From positions 1 through 52,360 of the forward strand of contig CACNCD010000007.1 of assembly GCA_902618855.1 (NCBI GenBank): a DNA stretch of 52,360 nucleotides, read 5' to 3'. Below are positions 26,598 through 36,515 of the stretch, piece after piece. Each line of letters opens with the position of its first letter. Position 1 is the first letter of the stretch. The notes under the pieces are model-generated. The model was not told where the DNA came from. It worked only from the letters and a program-made list of their open reading frames with translations, and searched no databases. The position numbers and the translations under genes were made by a program. This stretch comes from an uncultured Pelagibacteraceae bacterium. GTDB taxonomy: Bacteria; Pseudomonadota; Alphaproteobacteria; Pelagibacterales; Pelagibacteraceae.

Positions 26598-27096
26598 TTG
26601 GAAATTCTTTTATAAGATAGTTACTACCTTTTTTAACATATGAAAAGGTAAAGGATTTAGATGTATTTATTGGCCAATTTTTATGATTATAGAAGATATT
26701 TACAGTTGCAAAAATACAAATACAGACAATGTAGGCTCTTACAAAACCAAAAAAGAATCCAAAAACAGTATCTACCTTACCGATTCCCGAATATTTTATA
26801 GTTTTAGATACACCTTTGTTAATAATTAGTATTAGAAATATTACGACAACAAATATTCCAGCTCCCAAAACTAAGTCTAATACATATTGATTATCTATAA
26901 CATCTTTCACATATGGTTTAATCTTAGGAAAAAGAATTAGAGTAACCACATACGCTAATAACCACTTAGAGGCCGACAGTATACTTAAAACAAAACCTTT
27001 CGAAGAGCATCTGATTAGAGACCACACGGTGATTATTAAATAAATCAAATCGAATCCTGAAATAGATTTATAAAAATCTAATAAACTATCGACCAT
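26551..27096 (-). CDS. cvpA: CvpA-family membrane protein
   Basis: This 181-residue protein has four hydrophobic helices. FDLIYLIITVWSLIRCSSKG and the later GKVDTVFGFFFGFVRAYIV are typical of CvpA, a conserved inner-membrane protein next to purF in many bacteria and linked to envelope integrity and colicin V export in E. coli. Its start overlaps the RND gene stop by 1 nt and its end overlaps purF. Confidence 0.88.
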   Translation of the reverse strand: MVDSLLDFYKSISGFDLIYLIITVWSLIRCSSKGFVLSILSASKWLLAYVVTLILFPKIKPYVKDVIDNQYVLDLVLGAGIFVVVIFLILIINKGVSKTIKYSGIGKVDTVFGFFFGFVRAYIVCICIFATVNIFYNHKNWPINTSKSFTFSYVKKGSNYLIKEFPNEKEYKDAKEKVQDI

Positions 27097-29489
27097 TATT
27101 TATTTATTTCTCCAAAAGGTTTAAATAATAATATCAAAGACGGCAATAAAGTAAGAACAGAAATCATTGCTAATAACATTGCAATACCTGTAAAAACTCC
27201 AAAATAAATAGTAGGTATGAAATTTGAAAATACCAAAATAGAAAACCCAAATACAATAGTGATTGAGGTATTTAATATTGCAACACCAACAGTTGAATGA
27301 CACAATCTTAGTGTTTCAGTGTAGTTGTTATTTTTTTTAAATTCTTCCTTAAATCTGTAAATGTAATGAATGCTATTATCTACCGCTATTCCAATAGTAA
27401 TGGCGGCAATTGTTATAGTCATCATATCCAAAGGTATTCCAAGAAGTCCAATTATACCTAAAATAAAAAAGGCAGCTATAAAATTTGGCACAACTCCAAT
27501 AAGAGATAATTTCAAATTTCTAAAAAGTATAAAAAACATTATTAATATACCAACCATGACAAAACCAAGGGTTAAGATTTGTGACTTAAACAAACTTTGT
27601 AAGAGATTATTGAATAAAATTAAAACACCTGCTAATTTAAATTCACTCTTTTTTAAACCTAATTTATTCTCTAAATCATAATTTATTTTTTTAATAAGAT
27701 CATTTCTTCTAAGATTTTCTTGAGAGTCTTTAATTCTTAAACTAATTCTTGCTTCATTATCTTTAATTGAAATATATGGATCAACTATTTCTTTTTTAAT
27801 TGAGTCAGGAATTTTTGTATATAAAACCCCCATTTCTAATGTCCCTAAAGGTTTATTATTATTAAGCTGTTCAGCAACCTTAAGAATGGACGAGAAAGAT
27901 AAAACCTTACCGACTGCTGGCAATTCATCTAGATAATTATGAACTTTTTCTATTTTGTCAATTTTATCTTTTGTAAACCAATACTTCTCATCATTTTGAT
28001 CATTTTCATCTCCCCAATCCTCAAAATCTTCATCCTCATTTTTTTTTTCATTTTCCTCTTCATTAGGAAATTTTATAATTACCTCTAAAGGAGTTGTTCC
28101 ACCTAATTTTTCATCTATTAGTTTCATTCCTTTATATATTTCTGTTTTTTTATTAAAATAATTTATAAAGCTGTTTTCTACTTCTAATCTTGAAATACCG
28201 ATAACACTTAAGATTATTATTAATCCTGTTAAAGAAAAAATAATTTTTTCATTATTTATTGAAATTTTACTAAAAAATTCTGTTATTTTAGATTTATTCT
28301 GCTCTTTAATACTTGTTTTTTCAGACGATAAAAAATTTAGCAATGTAGGTAGTAAAGTAAAAGTAACAATAAAAGATGTTATTAAACCTAAGGTCATCAT
28401 CCAGCCAAAATCTATAATCGGTTTTATTTCACTAAAAATTAATGACAAGAACGCACAAACAGTTGTAAGAACTGTATATGCTATAGGCCAGAACATCCTT
28501 GAAGTAGTCATTAATATTATTTCTAAATTTTTAAGATTAGGATTATTTTTTTTTATTTGTAGAAAACGTGTGCTCATATGAATATTCATAGCCATAGTGA
28601 GTATTAACATTAGAGCAATAAAATTTGATGAAATTACTGTTACTTTCCAATTTAAAAGCCCAAGCAAGCCAGTCATTATAGTTACAGAAAAAAAACAGCT
28701 GCTTATTGGAACAACAATCCAAATAAATTTTCTAAAAACAAACCAAAGCGTTGCAATAATAAAAAGTAAAACTCCAAAACCAAAAACAATTATATCACTT
28801 TTAATAAAAGACATCATGTCGTCTGCAATCATAGGGATTCCTCCAAGAAAAATTTTAGAATCTTTGCTATATGTTTTTATTATCTCTCTAATTTCTAAAA
28901 TATTCTGATGATTCTTTTTTTTTACTAAATCTTTATGTTTTTCTAATTCATTTTTATCTTTGATATTTTTAATTATTTCATCTTTTTTAATATTAACAAT
29001 TATACCAGTTGTGTTACCATCCACGCTAATAACAAAATTCCTAAATACAGGACTATTTAGAATTTCATTAAACCCTCTTTCTTTGTCTACGCCTTCATCT
29101 TTTAAGGTAACAAAGTTATTAAGTCTTTCTGTTAATGGAGCTTCAGAATTATTTAAAAGAGGTATATCTAGCAAAGTTATGACACTATGAACCCAATCAA
29201 GACTTTGAATTTTGTATTTAAGGCTTAGTAGATTATTAATTGAACTTTCCGAAGTCATATTTGCCTTAGGGCTGTATGTTAAAACTAGAAAATCTTTTGA
29301 ACCGTATCTTTCTGTAACTTCTCTTAAATATTTGAGATCTGGATCGCCATCAATTAATAAAGTATCCGAGGAAGCATCTAGTCTAAAATCTTTCGAATAA
29401 TATCCAAAACTTATCAAAGCTAAAATTAACAAAAAAAAGACTAACTTTGGTTTTTCAATAATATTATTTTGATATAGTTTTGGGATCAT
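27096..29489 (-). CDS. RND-superfamily (MMPL/HpnN-like) transporter
   Basis: This roughly 797-residue inner-membrane protein has the RND plan: one helix, a large periplasmic domain, five helices, and the same repeated. AITIGIAVDNSIHYIYRFKEEF in the second half is the typical transmembrane motif. I start it at the ATG at 29489 (MIPKLYQNN); an upstream Met at 29555 would overlap dnaB by 44 nt. A strongly acidic Asp/Glu/Asn stretch lies in the second periplasmic domain. Relatives move lipids or hopanoids; the cargo here is unknown. It occupies the slot after dnaB where many alphaproteobacteria have alr and radA. Confidence 0.85.
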   Translation of the reverse strand: MIPKLYQNNIIEKPKLVFFLLILALISFGYYSKDFRLDASSDTLLIDGDPDLKYLREVTERYGSKDFLVLTYSPKANMTSESSINNLLSLKYKIQSLDWVHSVITLLDIPLLNNSEAPLTERLNNFVTLKDEGVDKERGFNEILNSPVFRNFVISVDGNTTGIIVNIKKDEIIKNIKDKNELEKHKDLVKKKNHQNILEIREIIKTYSKDSKIFLGGIPMIADDMMSFIKSDIIVFGFGVLLFIIATLWFVFRKFIWIVVPISSCFFSVTIMTGLLGLLNWKVTVISSNFIALMLILTMAMNIHMSTRFLQIKKNNPNLKNLEIILMTTSRMFWPIAYTVLTTVCAFLSLIFSEIKPIIDFGWMMTLGLITSFIVTFTLLPTLLNFLSSEKTSIKEQNKSKITEFFSKISINNEKIIFSLTGLIIILSVIGISRLEVENSFINYFNKKTEIYKGMKLIDEKLGGTTPLEVIIKFPNEEENEKKNEDEDFEDWGDENDQNDEKYWFTKDKIDKIEKVHNYLDELPAVGKVLSFSSILKVAEQLNNNKPLGTLEMGVLYTKIPDSIKKEIVDPYISIKDNEARISLRIKDSQENLRRNDLIKKINYDLENKLGLKKSEFKLAGVLILFNNLLQSLFKSQILTLGFVMVGILIMFFILFRNLKLSLIGVVPNFIAAFFILGIIGLLGIPLDMMTITIAAITIGIAVDNSIHYIYRFKEEFKKNNNYTETLRLCHSTVGVAILNTSITIVFGFSILVFSNFIPTIYFGVFTGIAMLLAMISVLTLLPSLILLFKPFGEINK

Positions 29490-29511
29490 TAACAATACTA
29501 TATATTTTAAA

Positions 29512-30930
29512 TTAACTAATTTGAGTATCTTTAAATTTAGTAAACATCGCTTCAAATTCGAGCATTATGTTTCCTGTTGGACCATGTCTTTGTTTTCCAA
29601 TAATTATCTCAGCAAGATTTGATACTTCATTCATTTTAGCTTGCCATTCTGCGTGTTCTACTGTGGCTGGTCTAGGCTCTTGTTTTTCCAAATAATATGA
29701 TTCTCTATAAACAAACATTACTACATCAGCGTCTTGTTCAATAGATCCTGACTCTCTTAAATCAGCTAACATAGGTTTTTTTTGATCCCTCTGCTCGACA
29801 GCTCTAGAGAGTTGCGATAGGGCTAAAACAGGAACTGACAGCTCTTTAGCAATTGCTTTAAGTCCTTGTGTAATCTCGGAAATTTCTTGAACCCTTCCAT
29901 CCTTATTATTTATTGATGCTCTCATCAGCTGAATGTAGTCTACAACAATCATTTCTAAGCCATACAGTCTTTTTATTCTTCTTGCTCTATTACTAAGCGC
30001 TGCAATACTTATTGCTGGTGTTTCATCTATATATAATGGAAGTTCTGAAATAGTTTTTGATGTTTCTATAAATTTCTCAAACTCCTCATCTGAGATTTTT
30101 CCTCTTCTTATGTTATGAGATGTAATTCTTGATTGTTCAGCCAAAATTCTTGTGGACAATTGTTCAGAGGACATTTCCAAAGAAAAGAAAGCTATTACAG
30201 ACTCTTTTTTTTGATCTTGTAATTTTTTTGCTGCATTGAAAGCTATATTTGTTGCTAAAGCAGTTTTTCCCATTGATGGTCTGCCTGCTATTATAATTAA
30301 ATCAGACTGATGTAAACCTCCAAGTCTATCGTCCAGATTTTTAAGTCCAGTAGGAACACCAACAATTCCCTCTTCATTTTTATAAGCGTTTGAAGCCATC
30401 TCAATAGTTAACTTCATTGCTTGATCAAATTTTATTAATGACGAACTGACAGATCCTTTCTCAGCCAAATCATATAATAGCCTTTCTGAATTCTCTATAA
30501 TTTTTTGACCAGGAACATTTAGGTCATTAGTTTTTGCATTATCAATAGTATTTTCTGATATTTTTATTAATTCTCTCCTAACATACATATCATAAATAAT
30601 TTTTGAATATTCAATTGCTTGCCTTGAGGATGTAGAAAATTTTGTTACTTTAACTAAATATTCTGGTACATCAATTTCGTCTTTTTCTTTTTCAAAATGA
30701 TTTTTAAGAGTAATAGGGTTTGCAAGCATACCCTTAAAGATTAAATTCTCAATAGCAGCGAATATTTTCTGATGCAATGGATCATAAAAATAAATACTTT
30801 TAATTATGGTACTAATCTCATCAAAAATTTCATTTTGAAGAAGTATTGATCCTAGTAAAGACTGTTCAGCTTCTATATTATTTGGCAATTCCTCAAAATT
30901 ATTTTTTACCAAACTTAAATTTTTATTCAT
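29512..30930 (-). CDS. dnaB: Replicative DNA helicase DnaB
   Basis: This 472-residue hexameric helicase of the replisome has an N-terminal DnaB domain (PNNIEAEQSLLGSILL). The RecA-like core has Walker A GRPSMGKTALA, then FFSLEMSSEQL, VVDYIQLM, LSQLSRAVEQR and LRESGSIEQDADVVMF. No intein or insertion is seen. It lies 67 bp downstream of rplI in the conserved rpsF-rpsR-rplI-dnaB order. Confidence 0.95.
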   Translation of the reverse strand: MNKNLSLVKNNFEELPNNIEAEQSLLGSILLQNEIFDEISTIIKSIYFYDPLHQKIFAAIENLIFKGMLANPITLKNHFEKEKDEIDVPEYLVKVTKFSTSSRQAIEYSKIIYDMYVRRELIKISENTIDNAKTNDLNVPGQKIIENSERLLYDLAEKGSVSSSLIKFDQAMKLTIEMASNAYKNEEGIVGVPTGLKNLDDRLGGLHQSDLIIIAGRPSMGKTALATNIAFNAAKKLQDQKKESVIAFFSLEMSSEQLSTRILAEQSRITSHNIRRGKISDEEFEKFIETSKTISELPLYIDETPAISIAALSNRARRIKRLYGLEMIVVDYIQLMRASINNKDGRVQEISEITQGLKAIAKELSVPVLALSQLSRAVEQRDQKKPMLADLRESGSIEQDADVVMFVYRESYYLEKQEPRPATVEHAEWQAKMNEVSNLAEIIIGKQRHGPTGNIMLEFEAMFTKFKDTQIS

Positions 30931-30997
30931 TTAAGATTTGTATATTAAAAAGGCTTAAAAAAAATATTAAATAAACAATGGGGAAAAGATTGTATAA

Positions 30998-31456
30998 TTA
31001 CTGAGTTATTTCCTCTGCAATAACCTTAATATCTATTACAGCTTGTACTTGTGAATGTAGATCTATTTTTACTTTGAAATCACCCAAGGATTTAATTTCT
31101 TTCGATAGTTGCATCATAGAAGGTTTTATTTCTAAATTTTCATTTTCTGAAATTATTCTAGAAATTTCCGTAGGTTTTACAGAGCCGTAAAGTTCATTAT
31201 TTTCAGTACTTAGTTTTTTTATTGTAAATTGTTTTTTATTTATTTTTTCAAATATTTTTTTTGCCTCTTTCATCTTTTCTTGATCTTTTTTTCCTAATTG
31301 AATTTTAATCTTTTCTACTTCTTGAATATTTTCTTTAGAGGCATGAAGTGCTTTTTTATTTGCAATCAAATAGTTTCTAGCAAATCCTCTCTTAACATCA
31401 ATAACATCACCAATTGATCCAATTTTTCTTAGGTTCTCTAATAATATAACTTTCAT
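30998..31456 (-). CDS. rplI: 50S ribosomal protein L9
   Basis: This 152-residue protein has the conserved L9 N terminus ([20 protein letters not shown], then RGFARNYLI), a long connecting helix and a C-terminal RNA-binding domain. The start codon overlaps the rpsR stop by 1 nt. Confidence 0.95.
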   Translation of the reverse strand: MKVILLENLRKIGSIGDVIDVKRGFARNYLIANKKALHASKENIQEVEKIKIQLGKKDQEKMKEAKKIFEKINKKQFTIKKLSTENNELYGSVKPTEISRIISENENLEIKPSMMQLSKEIKSLGDFKVKIDLHSQVQAVIDIKVIAEEITQ

Positions 31457-31728
31457 TAGATTAATGCTAAATTTCTTGCTCTTTTAATTGAAAGAGATAA
31501 TTCTCTCTGTTTTTTCTGACTTACATTTGTAATTCTTGATGGAAGTATTTTCCCATTTTCTGAGACATATTTTCTTAATAGTTTAATATTCTTATAATCT
31601 ATTTTTGGCGCACCTTTAATTGAAAACGGACATGATTTTTTAAATTTATATTTGTTCGGTTGAAATATACTAAGTTTCGCAAAGTTATTCTGCTTATTTT
31701 TGTTATTAGATCTTTTTTTTTTTAACAT
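31456..31728 (-). CDS. rpsR: 30S ribosomal protein S18
   Basis: This 90-residue protein has the S18 core [20 protein letters not shown] and [23 protein letters not shown], after a basic N terminus. It sits in the rpsF-rpsR-rplI order, 10 bp after rpsF, and overlaps rplI by 1 nt. One cysteine is present (KSCPFS). Confidence 0.95.
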   Translation of the reverse strand: MLKKKRSNNKNKQNNFAKLSIFQPNKYKFKKSCPFSIKGAPKIDYKNIKLLRKYVSENGKILPSRITNVSQKKQRELSLSIKRARNLALI

Positions 31729-31738
31729 AAATTAATTA

Positions 31739-32095
31739 TTATTTTTTTTTTTCGTCTTTATGTATTTTTTCTTTATCTTTTGACTCAAAATAATTTGTTT
31801 CTAAATCAAATTTTTTTACTTTAACTGTCAAGTATTTAAGTAAATTTTTATCTATTCTCTCACTCTTTTCAAGTTCATCAACTACTTTTCCGCTACCTTT
31901 AAATTTAAAGTGAATATAATTTCCTTTTTTATTTTTTTTAATTATATAAGATAAGTTTAATAGTCCCCAATTTTCGGTTTTTACTAAATTTCCCTCATTT
32001 TTCTCAACTATTTTTGAATATTTATCTGTAAGTTGTTTAATTTGAGACGGGCTTATATCCTGTCTTACAACTATAGTATGCTCATATAAATTCAT
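31739..32095 (-). CDS. rpsF: 30S ribosomal protein S6
   Basis: This 118-residue protein begins MNLYEHTIVVRQDISPSQIK and contains NWGLLNLSYIIKKNKKGNYI, typical of S6, with a Lys-rich tail. It is the first gene of a long minus-strand run that continues through dnaB and purF. The 85-bp divergent region before it is shared with fabD. Confidence 0.94.
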   Translation of the reverse strand: MNLYEHTIVVRQDISPSQIKQLTDKYSKIVEKNEGNLVKTENWGLLNLSYIIKKNKKGNYIHFKFKGSGKVVDELEKSERIDKNLLKYLTVKVKKFDLETNYFESKDKEKIHKDEKKK

Positions 32096-32180
32096 ATTAG
32101 ATCTTTTATAAAAAAAGAGGATATACTATTATAATTGTTTAATTACAATACCTAAAAGTATATATATCTTAATTATTTAA
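32096..32180. promoter_or_regulatory. Divergent promoter region of rpsF and fabD
   Basis: This 85-bp AT-rich gap has ATTATAAT at 32128-32135, which reads as a TATAAT -10 box on both strands (minus 32128-32133, plus 32130-32135). A minus-strand start near 32121 would leave a leader of about 26 nt for rpsF. No good -35 box is visible, so the assignment is tentative. Confidence 0.35.
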
Positions 32181-33107
32181 ATGTTTTCTGTTATTTTTCC
32201 AGGCCAAGGTTCACAAGTAGTCGGCATGTCATCAGATCTTTATACCAAATTCGAATTAATCAAAAAACTTTATAAAGAGGCTGATGAGGTTTTGAATTAT
32301 CCTATATCAAAACTAATCTTAAATGGACCAAAAGAGGAATTAGATTTGACTGAAAATACTCAACCTGCAATTTTCTTAGTTGGATATTCTATTTTTCAAA
32401 TTCTAAAAGAAGAATTTAATATTGATTTAAATAAAGCTAAATTTTTTGCTGGTCATTCTTTAGGTGAATATACAGCTTTAGCTTGCGCAGGTGCCTTAGA
32501 CTTTCCAAGCACATTAAAAATTTTGAAATTGAGAGGAAGAGCAATGCAAACAGCTGTACCAAAGGGAGAGGGTGGAATGTTAGCTATCCTAGGATCAGAT
32601 ATAGATACTATAGAAAAAAATTTTGAAGAAAATAAGAGTCAATTCAAATGTTTTATTGCAAATGATAATTCAAATGGTCAAATAGTAGCAAGTGGCACGA
32701 TGGAGAATATTAACAAACTCTCCAAAGATCTTACATCTAAAAATATAAAAAACATTAAATTATCTGTAAGTGCTCCGTTTCACTGCAATTTAATGAATAA
32801 GGCAACTGAAATAATGAAAAGTGAAATTGAAAAATTAGATTTTAAAACTTTTGAAACTCCTTTGATTTCAAATGTAACAGCAGTTGAAATAAAAGATAAT
32901 TCCTCACTTAAAAATTTATTAATTCAACAAATTGAAAGTAGAGTAAGATGGAGAGAAAGTGTTTTGTATATGATAGATAATGGAGTAAAACAATTTATTG
33001 AGATTGGACCTGGAAAAGTACTATCAGGACTAATTAAAAGAATAGATCGGAGTGTAAAAATTAGTGCAATAAATAACGAAGAAGATATAAATATAATTAA
33101 AATTTAA
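32181..33107 (+). CDS. fabD: Malonyl-CoA:ACP transacylase FabD
   Basis: This 308-residue enzyme loads malonyl groups onto acyl carrier protein for fatty acid synthesis. FPGQGSQVVGM is at the N terminus, the nucleophile is S93 in GHSLGEY, and the catalytic His lies in SAPFHCNLM. EIGPGKVLSGLIKR ends the domain. It overlaps fabG by 1 nt (TAATG). Confidence 0.95.
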   Translation: MFSVIFPGQGSQVVGMSSDLYTKFELIKKLYKEADEVLNYPISKLILNGPKEELDLTENTQPAIFLVGYSIFQILKEEFNIDLNKAKFFAGHSLGEYTALACAGALDFPSTLKILKLRGRAMQTAVPKGEGGMLAILGSDIDTIEKNFEENKSQFKCFIANDNSNGQIVASGTMENINKLSKDLTSKNIKNIKLSVSAPFHCNLMNKATEIMKSEIEKLDFKTFETPLISNVTAVEIKDNSSLKNLLIQQIESRVRWRESVLYMIDNGVKQFIEIGPGKVLSGLIKRIDRSVKISAINNEEDINIIKI

Positions 33108-33841
33108 TGATTAATTTTAAAGGAAAAAAAATACTAATCACAGGTGCTACCGGAGGAATAGGTTATGCTTTGGTTAAAAAATTCTTATCACTTGATGGGA
33201 CAGTTTTAGCTACAGGAACAAATACTGAAAAATTAGATTCTTTAAAAAAAGAATTTCCTAATCTAAATGTTTTAAAATTTGATATTTCAGATCATTCCAA
33301 GGTAGAAGAATTTATTGAGAATGTAGCTTCTCAAATGGTTGGTTTAGACGTTTTGGTAAATAATGCAGGTATCACAATGGATAACCTTTCTTTAAGAATG
33401 AAAGATGAAGAATGGAAAAAAGTAATTGATATAAATCTTAGCTCGACATTTTATTTATGTAAGTATGCAATAAAGAAAATGCTCAAAAATAAATACGGAA
33501 GAATAGTAAATATTACTTCTATAGTTGGTCATACAGGAAACCTAGGTCAAACGAATTACTCAGCTTCGAAAGCTGGTATTGTGGCAATGTCAAAAAGTTT
33601 GGCAATAGAGTATGCTAAAAAAAATATTACAATTAATTGTGTTTCACCTGGGTTCATACAATCAAAAATGACTGATAAGATAGTTGAAAGCATTAAAGCA
33701 GTATTAACATCTAGAATTCCAATGAGTAAGCTTGGAACAGGGGAGGATGTCTCCAATACTGTAGCTTTTTTATCATCTGATGCAGCGTCATATATTACTG
33801 GTGAAACAATTCATGTTAATGGTGGTATGTATATGGCTTGA
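33107..33841 (+). CDS. fabG: 3-oxoacyl-ACP reductase FabG
   Basis: This 244-residue short-chain dehydrogenase reduces 3-oxoacyl-ACP with NADPH. It has the cofactor motif TGATGGIGYA, NNAGIT and the catalytic set S138, Y151 and K155 (YSASK). The length is typical. It is coupled to fabD by a 1-nt overlap and followed after 49 bp by acpP. Confidence 0.95.
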   Translation: MINFKGKKILITGATGGIGYALVKKFLSLDGTVLATGTNTEKLDSLKKEFPNLNVLKFDISDHSKVEEFIENVASQMVGLDVLVNNAGITMDNLSLRMKDEEWKKVIDINLSSTFYLCKYAIKKMLKNKYGRIVNITSIVGHTGNLGQTNYSASKAGIVAMSKSLAIEYAKKNITINCVSPGFIQSKMTDKIVESIKAVLTSRIPMSKLGTGEDVSNTVAFLSSDAASYITGETIHVNGGMYMA

Positions 33842-33890
33842 CAAAGTTGATTATTAATCTATTAACAAAAAGATAACGAAAAGGATTAAA

Positions 33891-34130
33891 ATGTCAGAAG
33901 ATATTTCTAGTAAAGTAAAAAAAATAGTCGCAGATCACTTAGGTATAGACGAAGCAAAAGTTACTGATGAATCAAGTTTTATAGACGATCTTGGAGCAGA
34001 TAGTTTAGATACTGTAGAATTAGTAATGGCTTTTGAGGAAGAATTTGGTTCAGAAATCTCAGATAGTGAAGCTGAAAAAATTCTTACAGTTAGTGATGCT
34101 ATTAAATTTATCGAGAGTAAAAGCAATTAA
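33891..34130 (+). CDS. acpP: Acyl carrier protein
   Basis: This 79-residue acidic protein has the phosphopantetheine site S38 in [15 protein letters not shown]. It carries growing acyl chains. The start is preceded by an AAAAGGA-like Shine-Dalgarno. The gmk gene follows after only 8 bp; in many alphaproteobacteria fabF and mltG lie between. Confidence 0.96.
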   Translation: MSEDISSKVKKIVADHLGIDEAKVTDESSFIDDLGADSLDTVELVMAFEEEFGSEISDSEAEKILTVSDAIKFIESKSN

Positions 34131-34138
34131 AAAGAAAA

Positions 34139-34771
34139 ATGTCATCCATAAAAGATGGTATAATGATAATTTTATCATCGCCATCTGGTGCAGGCAAGAC
34201 AACGCTTGTAAAATTACTAGCTGAAAATAAAAATTATAAAATATCTATTTCTCACACCACAAGAAAACCCAGAGATAATGAAGTTTCAGGTAAGGATTAT
34301 TTTTTTACGAATGAAAAAAATTTTCAAGATTTAATAAAGAAAAATGAATTTTTGGAACACGCTAAGGTTTTTAACAATTTTTATGGAACAAGTCTAAAAC
34401 CTGTAACAGAAAGTCTTAATAATGGATTAAATGTTATATTTGATATTGATTGGCAGGGGGCTCAACAAATTAAAAACAAAAAACTTAAATACAAACTTAT
34501 CACATTTTTTGTATTACCACCTAGTAAAGAAGTCTTATTTAATAGACTTTCAAATAGAGACATGAAAGACAAGGTTATAGTAGAGGAAAGAATGAAAGAA
34601 TTTAATAAAGACGTATTACATTGGAAAGATTATGACTATGTTGTAATAAATGATAAATTACAAGAATGTTTTGATCAAATTAGCTCACTAGTAGATTCAG
34701 AATTAAATAAAACTAAAAATAATTATAATTTTAAATTTATTGAGGATCACGTAAGTAAACTACTTTCTTAA
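34139..34771 (+). CDS. gmk: Guanylate kinase Gmk
   Basis: This 210-residue enzyme phosphorylates GMP to GDP. P-loop [15 protein letters not shown] is at about residues 13-27, followed by [20 protein letters not shown], the GMP-binding segment, and [14 protein letters not shown]. Its last 12 bp overlap the end of the converging ksgA gene. Confidence 0.94.
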   Translation: MSSIKDGIMIILSSPSGAGKTTLVKLLAENKNYKISISHTTRKPRDNEVSGKDYFFTNEKNFQDLIKKNEFLEHAKVFNNFYGTSLKPVTESLNNGLNVIFDIDWQGAQQIKNKKLKYKLITFFVLPPSKEVLFNRLSNRDMKDKVIVEERMKEFNKDVLHWKDYDYVVINDKLQECFDQISSLVDSELNKTKNNYNFKFIEDHVSKLLS

Positions 34772-35551
34772 TTTTTCATATTCATTAGCAATTTTATAAT
34801 ATATATCAGGTGAAAGATTTTGGGGTCGTAAATCAATATTTAATTTTAACTTTTCAACTATTTCATTAGGTTTTTTAAATAATTGATTTAAAGGTTTTTT
34901 TATTTTTTTTCTTCTTTGATTAAAAAAAATTCTAGTGACAAATTCAAGATTTTTTGAATTTTCTAATTTAGGATATTTTTTTCTAGGTGAAAACATTAAT
35001 AAGGTACTTTGAACCTTTGGTTTAGGATTAAAACATGAGGAATTTATATTAAATACTTTTTTTACAAATAATCTCCAATTAGATAAAATAGATAATCTTC
35101 CATAGTTTTTTGAGTTTGTTTGAGCTAAAATTCTATCAGCAACTTCTTTCTGAAACATTAAAATAAAATTTTCAAACCAGACATTTTTGGAATCATTTGT
35201 GATCCATTTAGATAGTATTTGAGTTGAAATATTATAGGGTAAATTTCCGTAAACTATTAATTTATCTGAGCAAATTAAATTTTCTTTTACTGTGAGAACA
35301 TCTTTATTAATTATTTCAACTTTATTATTAAATCTTATTTTTAGTTTTTCTACAAGTCTTTCATCTTTTTCAATTATAAATATTTTTTTTGGATTTTTAT
35401 TTAAAATACATTCTGTTAAATTCCCTGTACCAGCTCCAATTTCTAAGATAGAACTTTTTGGAAGAATATTTCCGACATTTACTATCTTTTTTATTATATT
35501 TTTATCTATTAAAAAATTTTGCCCTAAACTTTTTTTTGCTTTAATTTTCAC
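34760..35551 (-). CDS. rsmA: 16S rRNA dimethyladenosine transferase KsgA/RsmA
   Basis: This 263-residue SAM-dependent enzyme dimethylates two adjacent adenines near the 3' end of 16S r[20 protein letters not shown], the SAM motif [15 protein letters not shown] and the catalytic NLPYNIST are clear. The start lies inside the end of pdxA (11-nt overlap). It converges with gmk by a 12-bp overlap of the coding ends. Confidence 0.94.
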   Translation of the reverse strand: MKIKAKKSLGQNFLIDKNIIKKIVNVGNILPKSSILEIGAGTGNLTECILNKNPKKIFIIEKDERLVEKLKIRFNNKVEIINKDVLTVKENLICSDKLIVYGNLPYNISTQILSKWITNDSKNVWFENFILMFQKEVADRILAQTNSKNYGRLSILSNWRLFVKKVFNINSSCFNPKPKVQSTLLMFSPRKKYPKLENSKNLEFVTRIFFNQRRKKIKKPLNQLFKKPNEIVEKLKLNIDLRPQNLSPDIYYKIANEYEKLRK

Positions 35552-36515
35552 GAATTTGACTCAAAAACTTGAATATCTCAATTACACTTGAGGGATCAGA
35601 AATGTTTTTTCCTAAAAAATTATTATTTGGACCGTGATCTGGGGTTATTCTTAAAAAGGGGAGACCTAATGTTATATTAATCGCTTTAAATCCATAAAGT
35701 GTTTTTATGGGGGTTAAAACTTGATCATGGTACATTCCTATCACTACATTAAATTTATCAATATTTTTTTTTAAAAACAGAGTATCTGCAGCAAAAGGAC
35801 CATTAATGTTAATATTTTTTTTTCTTAATTTTTTTATTGCCGGTATTATAATTTTTTCTTCCTCTGAATAACTTTTATTTGTCTCGCAGTGAGGGTTAAG
35901 CCCAGTAATGGCAAATTTAGCTTTTTTTTTAAGTTTTTTTTTATAAAAAGAATTTATTGTTAATACATTTTTAATTATTTTTTTTGATGTAATATTTTTT
36001 TTTACTTCTGCTAGAGGTAGATGAGTAGTAACAGGACTAACAGATAATTTATTGTTATATATTAACATTACCTCATTACCCTTATTTCCCGTCTTTTTCG
36101 CTACGTATTCAGTAATTCCTAAGAATTTTTTTTTTAAGAAATATTTTTTTGATATTGGACCATTAACTAAAATATTAAAATCCTTATTTTTTGTGAGATT
36201 TAGTCCTTCTTTAAAACAATCTTCAATATATTTGAACGATTTTTCAGAAATTTTATCGAAAGTTTTTTTAAAATTAAAGCTCACATCTAGAATATTAATA
36301 TGTTTTTTTAAAAGTTTTATTTTGCTGCATTTACTTTTGTTTATATTATTTATTTTAAAGTTGTAATTTAATCTCTTCATTTGATTTACTAATAAATTTT
36401 TTGAGCAAATTAGCAAAAAAGGTTTATTTATTTTTTTTGTTTTAATTGATTTGAATAATAATTCTAAGAAAACACTATAGGGTTCACCAGCAATTATAAT
36501 AATATTTTTATTCAT
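35541..36515 (-). CDS. pdxA: 4-hydroxythreonine-4-phosphate dehydrogenase PdxA
   Basis: This 324-residue enzyme of pyridoxal phosphate synthesis has metal and substrate sites GLNPHCE, GPFAADTLF, MYHDQVLTPIKTLYG and RITPDHG. Length and the surA-pdxA-ksgA order are typical. It overlaps the surA end by 8 nt and ksgA by 11 nt. Confidence 0.93.
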   Translation of the reverse strand: MNKNIIIIAGEPYSVFLELLFKSIKTKKINKPFLLICSKNLLVNQMKRLNYNFKINNINKSKCSKIKLLKKHINILDVSFNFKKTFDKISEKSFKYIEDCFKEGLNLTKNKDFNILVNGPISKKYFLKKKFLGITEYVAKKTGNKGNEVMLIYNNKLSVSPVTTHLPLAEVKKNITSKKIIKNVLTINSFYKKKLKKKAKFAITGLNPHCETNKSYSEEEKIIIPAIKKLRKKNININGPFAADTLFLKKNIDKFNVVIGMYHDQVLTPIKTLYGFKAINITLGLPFLRITPDHGPNNNFLGKNISDPSSVIEIFKFLSQIREN

